A stretch of DNA of 64,000 nucleotides from Nematostella vectensis (lineage: Eukaryota > Cnidaria > Anthozoa > Actiniaria > Edwardsiidae). The translations under genes were made by a program, and so were the position numbers. Location of the stretch: assembly GCF_932526225.1 (NCBI RefSeq), contig NC_064046.1, positions 9,759,719 to 9,823,718 of the forward strand, written 5' to 3'. This document shows positions 46,041-56,315 of the stretch, one piece after another (the stretch's first letter is position 1; each line of letters opens with the position of its first letter). The notes under the pieces are model-generated. The model ran no database searches. It was given only the letters and a program-made list of their open reading frames with translations, and had not been told where the DNA came from.

Positions 46041-46690
46041 TTCTTAAGGGCCTATGGTACTATCTTTTGAGTCCGTTGCTAGGGAAATTTGTTGTTTTTA
46101 TAAAAGCTTCCATGGTCACGAAGTCCAGAACATAAAAACGTGTCGGAGAAGCTATTGTTCAAATCTACCATTTTTTTTTTTTTGCAGAAATATTTTAACA
46201 TCACTATTTTTTTAAACTTCACGCATCGGATTTGCGAAATTTTTATACCGCGAGAAATGGCGAATATTTATGTTCTTCGAAAACCACATATTTGGTAATA
46301 ACTTTTTCATTTCTTCAAAAATCGAAAATCCCATGCGCTAAGTTGTTTGGTAATATCAATGGTTTGAGTGAAAAAAATTTCACAATTGTTGTAAAATGAT
46401 CAAAATAAACTTGTTTTGCTCGCGCGGAAATGGCCGCCATCTTGTTTTTTAGCCAACTATTTTTATTCTCGAAAAACATATAAAAATTGCATTTTCTTCT
46501 ACAAAATGTCGAAAGTTTATTTTAATCTCTTTGAAAAAAAACAACAAAGAAAATTAAAACTGTAGTTTCGAAGAAAATAAAAAAAAAAGGACTCAACCGG
46601 GGATTGAACCCGGAGCGCTTGCTTACTAGATAAACTCGCTAACGAATGGGCCACGGAACCAAGTTGGAAGACGCGCGGCGATTTTAGTTT
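46041..46690. repeat. AT-rich interspersed repeat copy 1 (interrupts gag-like gene)
   Basis: The left part (about 46,078-46,112, AGGGAAATTTGTTG...TATAAAAGCTTC) matches 52,462-52,495. The right part (about 46,504-46,592, GTCGAAAGTTTATTTTAATC...GTAGTTTCGAAGAAA) matches 53,523-53,622. The interiors differ. The copy is followed directly by a tRNA-like sequence. Confidence 0.65.
46589..46660 (-). tRNA. tRNA-like sequence, possible CUA anticodon (SINE or tRNA pseudogene)
   Basis: The minus strand gives a 72 base tRNA-sized sequence. The T-arm is perfect: stem CCGGG, loop TTCAATC, stem CCCGG; box B is GGTTCAATCC. The acceptor ends GGTTCCG and TTGAGTC pair at 6 of 7 positions if wobble is allowed. 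The anticodon-arm loop ATCTAGT has U33 and a purine at 37, giving anticodon CUA, with 4 of 5 stem pairs. The D-stem is poor. A run of T follows the 3' end, as for a Pol III terminator. I favour a tRNA-derived SINE head or pseudogene over a working suppressor tRNA. Confidence 0.45.
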
Positions 46691-46692
46691 AT

Positions 46693-47193
46693 TTAACCGA
46701 ATGTAGCGCTTTTTCCCTTCGTAGCAACAGAGTTTCGTAGCAACGAGCTACGAGCCTGCCCGGCTGCCCGGCTTTTACATAAGGAACGGGTCTCATCTTG
46801 AAGCTCTTGGATTCTCTCGCTAGCATTTTGTGTAATGTTTGCTAGGTAAACACTGCGCCTTTGCGCCGTTTGTTCCATGGAGTCCAGCTCCGCAGTGATA
46901 TAAGCACCGCGGACGCCGGCGCAGAGCTCCTGTATGGCGAGCAATTCGGAGGAGTACTCCTCGAACGTTTGTTTTGCGTTTTTGTTTTCGGTTTTAAGGC
47001 TCTCTGCGCTGGCGTTCTCCGAGCTCAGTCTACGTTTGTTTAGGTGCGATTGGCATGTTTCCCAAATGGTTTCGATCGCCTCAAAGGACTCTCTAAGCCT
47101 TTTCTTGATGACCTTGAGGGTTGGCTTACCCGACCTTTTCGGACGACCTTCGAATTCCACTAGTGTGCCTGGTGAACCGAGGAACTCCTCCAA
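46693..47193 (-). pseudogene. Gag-like coiled-coil protein (N-terminal part)
   Basis: A minus-strand frame of 166 codons from 47,193 to 46,693. It starts EEFLGSPGTLVEFEGRPKRS, with helical Glu/Lys/Arg-rich segments (LKVIKKRLRESFEAIETIWE and LKTENKNAKQTFEEYSSELL). No zinc knuckle or enzyme motif. It ends at the repeat insertion, beyond which 46,040-45,653 looks like its continuation. The frame is GC-richer than its surroundings. Confidence 0.4.
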
Positions 47194-47280
47194 GGATTCG
47201 CAGGCGGATTATTCACCGGCGCGTGTGGCCATGCCGGGGAGCTCCAAGGTGCTTGTGTTGGCTATAAACCACTCTTCTTA

Positions 47281-47584
47281 CTGTTCCACTACTTGGCCCG
47301 GCCTCTCGTAGACGGCAGTTTAACCGCAAATCCGTTAAACCGAAAACCAGGTTTCCGATGCTCCTGGAATGTATTTGTTTTAAACGATTCAATAGTAAGA
47401 TTTAATTTATTGTAAGAAAAGTAAGATGAAGCGTGTTTACAAGCGATTGTGAGGAATGAAACTTAATAGGGTGTGTGTAAAGCAATCAAACAATGTGTAA
47501 CATGAGAACGTTAACATAAATTGTCCAAAGGTCCTTGAGTGGCTATGCATTACGGTCGCGTGACGGCACAATGACCTTCTTACA
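47281..47584. mobile_element. Possible LTR next to gag-like frame
   Basis: On the minus strand the segment starts TGTAAGAAGGTCATTGTGCC (from 47,584), contains AATAAA, and precedes the gag-like frame by about 90 bases, a layout consistent with a 5' LTR. On the plus strand the same right edge reads TTCTTACAAATGGTGTCAGG, like an LTR end followed by a primer-binding site. The two readings conflict and no second LTR is visible, so this is only a hint. Confidence 0.25.
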
Positions 47585-48290
47585 AATGGTGTCAGGACTA
47601 GTCTATTTCAATGGCCAGGGACAATACTAGGGATAATACAGTTCAGATACAAGAGAAGTAGAGTGGTGCCTCTGCAATGACCTTTGCATTGGAGGAAAAG
47701 AAAAACTCAAAGCTTTTAGTTATCGAGAGATATTCTTGCAATGAAAATGCCTTGCAGCCTCATAAACAGACCCTTGAAGTGACTGGCTGATCTTCGTAGA
47801 TACGTGAATAGGAAGACTGTCACCATGCTCTCTCTCAAGGCCTTCACTATCGCGTACATCATCGACAGAGACGTACAACTGCGCATCCATAGTCAACAAT
47901 AGCGAACACGCCGCCATCATGCACTGAGGATATCGCGGCTTGGACAGTGGTCGGAAGCGCCTTTTCTATGGCTGCGAAGTGGGTTTTAGTGCTATCTGTG
48001 TAGTGTTCTAAGTCTCCATAAGGAATAAAGCTCTTGGGAATCTAGCAAGAAGAGAGCGAAAGCATGATTAAGAAGAGAATTAACAATATTTGTTGGTATA
48101 GATCAGCAATATTTTCATTTTTCATTACCAAGCTACATACTCTTAAAAAGGTAATCAATGGCCTTGGCGATCATGCGAACAAGGCATTATTTTGCGAGCA
48201 GGAGAACGTTTCCTTTTTGTCATCTGGGAGCTAGAAGCGAGAAAAAACAACAACAACAATTTACGATTTACAAAACGCTTTACGTTTTTC
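47585..48290. other. Unassigned DNA with a short minus-strand frame
   Basis: One minus-strand frame of 66 codons (47,920-47,720; MMAACSLLLTMDAQLYVSVD) looks protein-like but matches nothing I recognise. No splice or repeat structure seen. Confidence 0.3.
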
Positions 48291-48303
48291 AGATGAGGGG
48301 GCA

Positions 48304-48766
48304 GGTGATGGTGATGGTGATGGTGATGGTGATGGTGATGGTGATGGTGATGGTGATGGTGATGGTGATGGTGATGGTGATGGTGATGGTGATGGTGATG
48401 GTGATGGTGATGGTGATGGTGATGGTGATGGTGATGGTGATGGTGATGGTGATGGTGATGGTGATGGTGATGGTGATGGTGATGGTGATGGTGATGGTGA
48501 TGGTGATGGTGATGGTGATGGTGATGGTGATGGTGATGGTGATGGTGATGGTGATGGTGATGGTGATGGTGATGGTGATGGTGATGGTGATGGTGATGGT
48601 GATGGTGATGGTGATGGTGATGGTGATGGTGAAGGTGATGGTGATGGTGATGGTGATGGTGATGGTGATGGTGATGGTGATGGTGATGGTGATGGTGATG
48701 GTGATGGTGATGGTGATGGTGATGGTGATGGTGATGGTGATGGTGATGGTGATGGTGATGGTGATG
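48304..48766. repeat. (GGTGAT)n hexanucleotide array, about 77 units
   Basis: An almost perfect hexamer array of 463 bases with one GGTGAA unit near 48,628. The length is a multiple of three, so it creates spurious long Met-Val (plus) and Ser-Pro (minus) frames. These are products of the repeat, not genes. Confidence 0.98.
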
Positions 48767-49390
48767 TGAAGGTGATGCTGTTGGTTGACCTCGAGGTCAA
48801 TAAAAGCAAAGTGAATAATTGTTACAAACTCTTTCTGTATCCGCTTTTAAAAGAAAAAAGACTGAGTCTGTTTACCCTGTAAGAGATATACTGTTTGTCA
48901 GATAAGGGGGCAGATGAAGGTGAAGGTGAAGGGAAGGAATAAATGAATATGAAGGAGATGGTATATGTGAAGGTAAAAATGAAGGTGAAGGCGAATGCGA
49001 AGGTGATGATTAAGGTGAAGGTGAAGGTGAGGGTATAAGGTGGAGGAGAACGTAAATGTGAAGGAAAAGGCTGAGGTGAAGCTGAAAGTGAAGATGAAGC
49101 TGAAAGTGATGGTGATGGTGATGGTGTAGGTAAAGGTGAAGGTGAAGGTGAAGGTGAAGGTGAAGGTGAAGGTGAAGGTGAAGGTGAAGGTGAAGGTGAA
49201 GGCGAAGGTGAAGGTGAAGGTGAAGGTGAAGGTGATGTGATGTGAAGGTAAAGGTAATGCTGTTGGTTGACCTCGAGGTCAATAAAAGCCAAGTGAATAA
49301 TTGTTACAAACTCTTTCTGTATTCGGTTTGAAAAGAAAAAAAAAAGACTGAGTCTCTTTACCCTGTAAGAGATATACTGTTTGTCATCTC
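48767..49390. repeat. Duplicated flank with second (GGTGAA)n array
   Basis: About 130 bases following the first array (48,776-48,905, from GCTGTTGGTTGACCTCGAGG to GATATACTGTTTGTC) recur at 49,258-49,387, a 482 base shift. Between them lies a degenerate GGTGAA/GGTGAT array (48,905-49,250). The array-plus-flank unit has therefore duplicated once and the two arrays have since gone different ways. Confidence 0.9.
48785..48800. promoter_or_regulatory. 16 bp palindrome TTGACCTCGAGGTCAA
   Basis: A perfect palindrome containing TGACCT and AGGTCA half-sites, everted with a 2 base spacer. AGGTCA is the nuclear-receptor half-site. A second copy is at 49,267-49,282 in the duplicated flank. Function is untested. 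Confidence 0.4.
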
Positions 49391-50570
49391 ATTTACTTGC
49401 TTTCGCATGCAAAGAAACAACGAAGCAATACATGTTTGTTCGATATAACAAACGATCACATTATTAACAGTCTTTTTTCTCTTGGACTTTGAAACACTTG
49501 GATATAACACGGTTCCTTAGAAAAACATCAAGAAAAGCTGGTAGCGAATCTCTCTGGAATAAGCAAAGCACTGTATATCAACACCAAGTAAACATTATAT
49601 TAATAAGACAAATAAAATCCTTCTGAATAGGATCTGTTCTTTTTCCCCATTGTAGATAAGCTCATAAATTGTCACGAAAACAAGCGTATTTTGCTAACTA
49701 CCTGGACTTAGATTTGTTTTGCGAACTAGTGAATTCATTTATCTCGCTTGTCATTTTGTGACGAAAATATCGTGCAATCTTCATCTGTGATTACTCAGTC
49801 TAATTTTGAGTACTAAAAACCCATAAGTAAAGGTTTTTTTTTTTTAAACTGAATATAAATATCTGTTTTTCCTCTCCGAAAATTGGTAAAAAAAAACATT
49901 GCCTTTATTTGATAAATGATTTACCAAAATATAGTCTTTAGGCAGTTATCTGAAATTTTATTCAAGTTTAACAAGTTTTATGATGCAAAGAAATTTTAGC
50001 GGAGCCAGAACCGGCCGCAGGTCGGCTCAGCGGAGCCCCATAAGTATAAATATTGGTAAACTAGGCTTCTCAATTTTTGTGGTCATGACGTCATATGTCA
50101 CAGCCTGCCAGCTATCTGCCCCCATTCACGTGACTAGCCCATGCGACCAGGTCAGCTTATTGTTTGATCGCTCTAAGCCAATGAGAGACTACTTCCAACA
50201 AGAACCGGGGAGGACAAAAGACGAGGGGAATAAAACCTATTCTGATTTTAGACGTAAAACGAATAACAAAACACATGTTGACAGAAACGAATTGAAAAGA
50301 AAAAGTGTTTGATTGAGAAATTGCATCTGATTAACCAGTTCCAAATTGCCCGATTAAAAATGAGAATTTGAAGGATATATCTGTCTAAAGGAACTGCTTT
50401 GTACAAGCTCAGAATCGGTTCGAGTGTTCGAAAAACCCAACTGTTATTCTTCTTCATCTGGTGCGGTGGTTGATTTTAGATGAAAAAAGGCTACAATACC
50501 ATCAGCATTAGACTAGCAAAGGTCGCATGCGTGATCCGCACAATTGGCATCACGCTAGCCCGGTCGCAGC
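49391..50570. other. AT-rich intergenic DNA
   Basis: A 110-codon plus-strand frame (49,980-50,312) has no domain and no splice context. A single CRE (TGACGTCA) lies near 50,086. No gene called. Confidence 0.45.
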
Positions 50571-50670
50571 TCTAGATCCCACATGGATCTGAGCTGTGGT
50601 TTAAAGCACTTCGTTCGAGTCGAAGTCGCCCTGCAGTTTTTTTGCCGATGAAGTTTAACTGAGGCAAACC

Positions 50671-50725
50671 GGCTATGCCATGCTGACGAGTCCTAATAAG
50701 GACGAAACAGCTGTCCATGGTTGCC
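50671..50725 (+). ncRNA. Type I hammerhead ribozyme
   Basis: All core elements are present in order. Stem I 5' strand CCATG is at 50,678-50,682 (with GGC further out at 50,671-50,673). Core CTGACGA is 50,683-50,689. Stem II GTCC / loop TAATAA / GGAC is 50,690-50,703, and GAAA is 50,704-50,707. A very short helix III, CAGCTGT, ends in the GTC cleavage triplet (50,713-50,715). Stem I 3' strand CATGG is 50,716-50,720, with GCC at 50,723-50,725 pairing to GGC. Cleavage is expected after C 50,715. Type I hammerheads with minimal, self-complementary helix III are known from animal retrozymes and satellite RNAs, where they act best as dimers. Only one copy is seen here. Confidence 0.85.
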
Positions 50726-52205
50726 GAACTGCACGGGTAATAGACTGTGCTAGCGTCCCGTCTTGGCCCGACTGGTGCCAATGTGTGTATGCTAGTGTGC
50801 TTCTAAAGTTCACATTGAAAATTGTGCTGGGACAGACAGAAAGTTACATGAAATTTATAATTGAAATGAATCTGTCTCGCTAGTGTCACGCACCAACTCG
50901 AATCCTGCAAATGACACTTTTTTGGCCATGAAATGGAGGTAATTACAGGTGATGTAGAGGTGTTTTGGGGCTTTTCTGCGAAAATAAAATCACCAAAGGT
51001 AAATTTAAGTTGCTTTCTGTTGATATACTGGGTACCCTGTGTGAATTTTACTCCTCAAACCAGTTTTTCACTCGTTTAATCCAGGGTTAGTAATTCGGGG
51101 GATTACTTGGCTTTCGGGAACGGTGAGTTATCCGTCGGTTAGCTAACATACGATTAGCGAATTTTAACCCGGGATTAGGCGCTGATCGAGGGTTAAGTTA
51201 ATCGGCCTTTCAGGACCCGGCCCCTGATGTCTTTAGTTTTGTCGAGTTCTGCGTCCTGCCCAGCGTACGCATGCCTCTTTTTTCACTCCCTCTGTCACTT
51301 TGCTATGCAGGCTAAGTAATCTCACGCGCGCTCATGCTGCTTCAGATTTTTGCAGCCAAAACCGCGACTATTAGAAACATATACTGGTGTATATGTACAT
51401 AAAATGGACAGTGACCGAGGCAATACGTTTAAATTTTTTTATAAGAACGTCTAAGAATAGACTACCAGCCTGGGCAAAAATGCGCATTCTGTGCTTGGTC
51501 TTTGCGATTCTTCGCAGAAAAAAATTTTATATTATATATTCTACATAAACAACACACAAGGTGTGACGAGTGACCCTTACCAGCCCTAGAACCCTAGAAA
51601 AAAAAACGACGCGTTATGCAAACTGGTATTGGTCAAGTGAAAGAGATTAGTAATTATAGTGATTTATAGTAATTAAGTGAATGTAATTAGCTGAATATAT
51701 AGGCATGAGAGAACCTCTAGGGAACGCGCAAGGCGCGAATTCCGAATTCCCAACATAAACACATTTTTTGACAGTAAATGTATGAGAATGTTCTTACGTT
51801 TTGGGAAAATTTTAGCCTAGAAGCGTTCTTATAATATGTCCTATAATCAGATAATCTCAGGTTCTAATGGCTACCATATACACAATAAATAGTGGCTCTT
51901 AATACTTGGTCTGAGCTAAAACGATTTTTTAAGACAAATGTGTTGCAATTGCATTGATAAATGGAAAACTATACATTATGGGGAAACTTGAAAACCTTAA
52001 CCTTGGACTAGGATACTATGGAAACAGTAGTTTAGGGGCTACTAGGTCATGAAATAATTTTTCATTAAGGTCTACATCTAGCTACATCTAAGAAAAGCAA
52101 ACTTCCGGTTTAGTGTCCTTATCTGAGAAGACTGGAAATACGGGAGAATAACTTGGACTCACTTGTGACACAAATTCGAATAAAGGAAGGAACCCGTTAA
52201 AAAAT
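50726..52205. other. AT-rich intergenic DNA
   Basis: No coding frame or repeat recognised beyond short low-complexity tracts. The host element of the hammerhead could extend into the first few hundred bases, but no boundary is visible. Confidence 0.45.
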
Positions 52206-52210
52206 CCCCA

Positions 52211-52278
52211 GTGTGAGACAGGACTCGAACCACATCAGTTAGGGGCTTACACGCTAATACACTAGGCCAACCGTGCTT
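52211..52278 (-). repeat. tRNA-derived SINE head
   Basis: The minus strand carries box A-like GTTGGCCTAGTGTATTAGCG and a perfect box B GGTTCGAGTCC at tRNA spacing, followed by TGTCTCACAC. The A and B boxes are internal Pol III promoters. This is a tRNA-related SINE or tRNA pseudogene, distinct in sequence from the one at 46,589. Confidence 0.6.
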
Positions 52279-52461
52279 CCTGGATAGATGTAGGTTGCAG
52301 CAGCGCAAAATGTAAAGTATTTGCTTTCATTCGTCAAGGGGGTTATTAAAATTTCCTCAATTATCTCATAGGTTTCAAATACAGCGCCCGCTCGTGAGAA
52401 TGTCGCCATTCTTGATTGCGAATGCAGTATGCGCGCACACTGCAAAAACTACATAATATCT

Positions 52462-53622
52462 GCCAGGGAAATTTGTTTGTTTTATAAAAGCTTCTGTTTT
52501 TTGTCAAATCTCTTGGAACTTTAAACATAAGTGTTTTAGACATAAGTGACACTATTGATAACGTCATTTGACCCTAGTAGTAACAATACTTACGACAAGC
52601 ATGAATAATTATGCATATTTGCCTTTGAGCCTGCTCAGGAATGTGTGGGATGTGTCAACCTGTCAAAAACCTGTCAAAAGAAGGCAACCGCTGACCAGCG
52701 TGTCGCGCAAGCGCAACAGGGTCCGCCAGGTGTTGTTTTTGTTTGCAAGCATGATGGCGGCTAGCGGTGATCGGAGTTCGAGCCGATGGTGTGGAGGGAT
52801 GGGAATGTGGAGCGTTCTTCCAAGCTAGTGGACGGTGTCATGGTTTGGACCGAGGTCCTGAAGGATCCGAAACGGTTTTTCGAGCTGGCGATGGACGTGG
52901 ACATTGAGGTTCGCTACGTGACTTTTCAAGTGCGTGAAGAGGCGCTACTGGTGGAGTATGTGGACCATCGGTACGGCAAGGGGAACGTGTGCTCTCCGAA
53001 TCAAGAGGGGGAGCGTGGGTACCCGTGGTTGACGGGCATGGAGAGTGAGGAGGAGGAGGGAGAGGAGGTGCCTTTGGTTCCTGAGGCGGGGAAGGAGGAC
53101 GATGCTGTGTTTCTTCAAAAGCTTCGTGAGAACTTACCTCCAGCGAAGGTGGTGGTGGTGGCGTTTTTGACAATTCGGGGGGTGTCGAGGGTGGAGCCGG
53201 AGCGGGACGCGTTGGAGGTGCTGCGTACCCAGTCGGAAAAGATCGAGGAGGAGTTGGCGTTGTCTCTCACGGCGGCTCAGTATTCGGCGATGGGGGTGCG
53301 CATGGGCCGGGAGACGACGAGGGAGTACCTAGCGACTGCGGTTCGTGAGGGGGATTGGTTGCGTCAAATGGAGTCGGGGCATCGTTGTTGGACGTGGTCG
53401 GCTTATTTTAGAGCAGCAGGGCAAAGGGCTGTCAGGCGTTTGTTTCTGTGACACATTCTTGGTGCGTGGTGGGAGGGGGGTGTTGTTTAGACAGGTTTGA
53501 TGGGTGTAGTTGTCAAGGTCTACGGTCGAAAGTTTATATTAATATCTTTAGACAAAGGAAAAAAAATAAGTTAGAACTGGAGTTTCGAAGAAACTAAAAT
53601 ATAAAAAAAACAAGAAAAGGAC
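52462..53622. repeat. AT-rich interspersed repeat copy 2, enclosing a GC-rich ORF
   Basis: Left end 52,462-52,495 and right end 53,523-53,622 match the two ends of the repeat at 46,078-46,592 in the same order and orientation. The interior is longer (about 1.03 kb versus 0.39 kb) and holds the ORF at 52,786-53,451. Either the ORF belongs to the longer form of this element, or it was inserted into it. Confidence 0.5.
52786..53451 (+). CDS. GC-rich orphan ORF, 221 codons
   Basis: An uninterrupted frame from ATG 52,786 (TGA 18 bases upstream in frame) to TGA 53,449-53,451, far GC-richer than the DNA around it. The N-terminal third (LKDPKRFFELAMDVDIEVRY) looks like a folded domain, the middle is an acidic linker (MESEEEEGEEVPLVPEAGKE), and the C-terminal third is helical with many Glu/Arg and Trp residues (GHRCWTWSAYF). 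No signal peptide, transmembrane segment, zinc motif or catalytic motif was recognised. It might be a gag-like protein of an unknown element or a retrogene. Confidence 0.5.
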   Translation: MVWRDGNVERSSKLVDGVMVWTEVLKDPKRFFELAMDVDIEVRYVTFQVREEALLVEYVDHRYGKGNVCSPNQEGERGYPWLTGMESEEEEGEEVPLVPEAGKEDDAVFLQKLRENLPPAKVVVVAFLTIRGVSRVEPERDALEVLRTQSEKIEEELALSLTAAQYSAMGVRMGRETTREYLATAVREGDWLRQMESGHRCWTWSAYFRAAGQRAVRRLFL

Positions 53623-54080
53623 CAATAGGGGTGTGGCTGTGACCCCCCCCCCCCCACAATAATTTCATAAATTATAAGAAAAGGACCAATAGGGGTGTGG
53701 CTGTGACCCCCCCCCCCCCACAATAATTTCATAAATTATAAGAAAAGGACCAATAGGGGTGTGGCTGTGACCCCCCCCCACAATAATTTCATAAATTATA
53801 AGAAAAGGACCAATAGGGGTGTGGCTGTGACCCCCCCCCCACAATAATTTCATAAATTATAAGAAAAGGACCAATAGGGGTGTGGCTGTGACCCCTCCCC
53901 CCCCACAATAATTTCATAAATTATAAGAAAAGGACCAATAGGGGTGTGGCTGTGCCCCCCCCCAATAATTTCATAAATTATAAGAAAAGGACCAATAGGG
54001 GTGTGGCTGTGCCCCCCCAATAATTTCATAAATTATAAGAAAAGGACCAATAGGGGTGTGGCTGTGCTCCCCAATAATTG
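53612..54080. repeat. Minisatellite with shrinking poly-C tract, eight copies
   Basis: ACCAATAGGGGTGTGGCTGT recurs at 53,621, 53,685, 53,749, 53,809, 53,870, 53,934, 53,991 and 54,046. Spacings are 64, 64, 60, 61, 64, 57 and 55. The variation comes almost entirely from the C-tract (about 14 C in the first two copies, 7 in the seventh, interrupted in the eighth and in the fifth). The rest, AATAATTTCATAAATTATAAG, is constant. Confidence 0.95.
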
Positions 54081-54084
54081 TAGG

Positions 54085-54618
54085 CCTGCTACGGCTATGT
54101 ATGTTGAGTAAATTCCAGCAACCATATAAAGGCTTTTGTCACGGAGGGAAATAACGAAATATAGATTAACGTCATCTTTGACAACTAAATATCTTACTTT
54201 AATTAAACACCTACCTTTCTGAAGTTAAGAACCGTTATAAGTACGTTTTGTTTATTCAACTAAAAGGCGTCTGTTTGTTTAAGCAAGTTATATCAACAAA
54301 GTAACTTTAGTAGTTCCTATGAAATAGGATAGCGAAAAGTAAAAAGTTGACCCTTGACCTAGTGGAAAAGTGGGAGTGGCGCGTCCCTTTTCAAAGGTAT
54401 TTGATATTCAGAATTTGGCCACCAATTCTCGGTTCGCGCTTCTTAACGAAGGAAGAAAAGTTAGGTCTAAGTTCACATAGGGTTTGCCCTGTGTAGGATT
54501 CAGACCTGGCCGTCGACGAAATTAGGATTTAGTACGGTTTAAGATTTTGAGTGCAAAAATGATTGGAATCTTGTCAATCATTATATTCATGTGTGTATCT
54601 TGCCATGCGCACTAGCAG
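54085..54618. other. Intergenic DNA
   Basis: No coding frame, RNA gene or repeat recognised. Confidence 0.5.
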
Positions 54619-54943
54619 TGTAACAAGTTAGTGTGTGACAACCGTAGTCAGTAGCAACATGTAAACATTACGTAAGTCACGGTAGCCCAAGGGTAACAAA
54701 CCGACACACCCATGGGGGGGTAGTTCGTTTCTCTGACGCCCATTGGCTGAAACCTTGTCTAAACAAAGCTAAAAGCTTTCCATGGCTGTCAGTGTCGGAT
54801 TACCTAAGGGACGCCGTTGTAGGACCATATAAAAAGGGGTGCGTTAGAAGCCGCAGTCAGATCTTGTAAATCTCTAGTTGGTAACAGCGAAGTAAAGCCC
54901 GGTACCTGTACCGCCCCCACTACAGTCTACTCTCGTTGTTACA
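54619..54943 (+). mobile_element. Candidate solo LTR
   Basis: About 325 bases begin TGTAACAAG (or TGTGACAAC at 54,634) and end GTTGTTACA, giving the TG...CA inverted ends of an LTR. Inside are a good TATA box (TATAAAAA at 54,828-54,835) and a GC-richer downstream region. No target-site duplication is evident and no internal element sequence adjoins it. Alternatively the TATA box could be a promoter for something downstream such as the paralogue at 55.4 kb. Confidence 0.4.
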
Positions 54944-55408
54944 CTTTACTCAACAAAAAACATTGCTTAAAACAAAATAAAAAATAACATCATCTCAAAA
55001 ATGATAGCTCCGCTTAAGGCTTTGCCTAAATCTATATATTACTTTTTATGATGACGTCGTGAATCACGTGACACTTTCAATGCGCCACTGCATACCTGCA
55101 TCACATCTTATGGTTGTCTGAAGATGCGTCTATCATGGACATTGTTTTTGGTAACCTCATCGATGACGTCACACACACATGACCATCCTGTTCCAACACG
55201 TACGTGACATCCTCCAAGTTTGTCTCTGGGGTTTTTATAAGTAGAGGCAATCATTTACAAGCATACCGTTTCAAAAGAGCATTACGTTTCTGTTATTTAT
55301 AATCATTACAATAAAATGAAAAAGAAAGCAAGCAAAAGAAAAAAAAGATAAGAAAAAAAGGCAAAGGACCCTTGACAGTTTTTCCCATGTTTCTCACCTT
55401 TCCTTTAA
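54944..55408. other. Region upstream of paralogue, no exon 1 found
   Basis: I searched for a counterpart of the signal-peptide exon of the first PAN-F5/8C gene and found none here. There is a CRE-like GATGACGTC near 55,050, a TGACGTCA near 55,163, and a Lys-rich A-tract region just before 55,380. Confidence 0.5.
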
Positions 55409-56315
55409 ATCGCGATGTGAGCTGAACAGCGCTTCACACATGACACATCCGAGAAGGCTCGGACCAGAAGTCAACGCCTTCTACGGTTTGGTGAAACCGC
55501 CGACGTACTGTTCGACTGGGATGAAGTGTGTTTTGCGAGGGAATAGAATAGCGTACAGATGTGAAGGTGAGGATAGATCAATTCATCAACATGTGGATTG
55601 ATATTCAGTTCTACTTTATTTAAACCACTGCGCAGCAGGTGGTGCACTATAAATGCCACGAGTGTTTCAGTCCACCTAGCAGTGTTCTGTTCTTTTCGTA
55701 GAAGACTATAGGGTGCGTCCATTCCAGGTTCTATCTGGAAACGACAATCATTGATATGTTAAAACTTTCTAAACAAAAACGTACTCACCCAACAAAGTTG
55801 TTTTTCAAGTTGTACTTATTAGCTAAAAGCATGCCAATATGATATTGATTTTAATTTGAAAAAAGGCAGGTTTGCCCTATAGAAACATCGTATGAATAAA
55901 ACGTGTCGACTTTTTCTTATAAAGTTCATATAATTTCAATGCGTCCACCCAAAGGTGCACTTGTTATTACCAGAGTGTCTGCCAAGCGCTATGGGTATGG
56001 AATCGGGCACTATAAGTGACTCAGCAATCACTGCATCGAGCTACTACCATGCTGGATCTCTTCAACTGCCGCCTTCACATGGCCGCCTTAATCATGGAAG
56101 CGTCTGGGCGTCAGCATCTCAGAGCCCTGGAGAGTACATCCAAATCGACCTGGGGCGTGTCACAACAGTCACCAAGGTGGCCACTCAAGGAAACTCGAAT
56201 CATGACGAATGGATGACGAGCTACAAGATTGGCTACAGCTCCTATCGGTCAACCTGGCAAATTTACCACGAGAGAGGACAAGAAAAGGTATGAGTGAAGC
56301 TTTTTGCTAAAGGGT

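Noticed and set aside
48158-48769. Long Met-Val (plus) and Ser-Pro (minus) open frames
   Set aside because: They are produced entirely by the GGTGAT hexamer array, whose unit is a multiple of three; no flanking gene structure exists.
49980-50312. 110-codon plus-strand frame
   Set aside because: No domain, no signal peptide, no splice sites or compositional bias; likely a chance frame.
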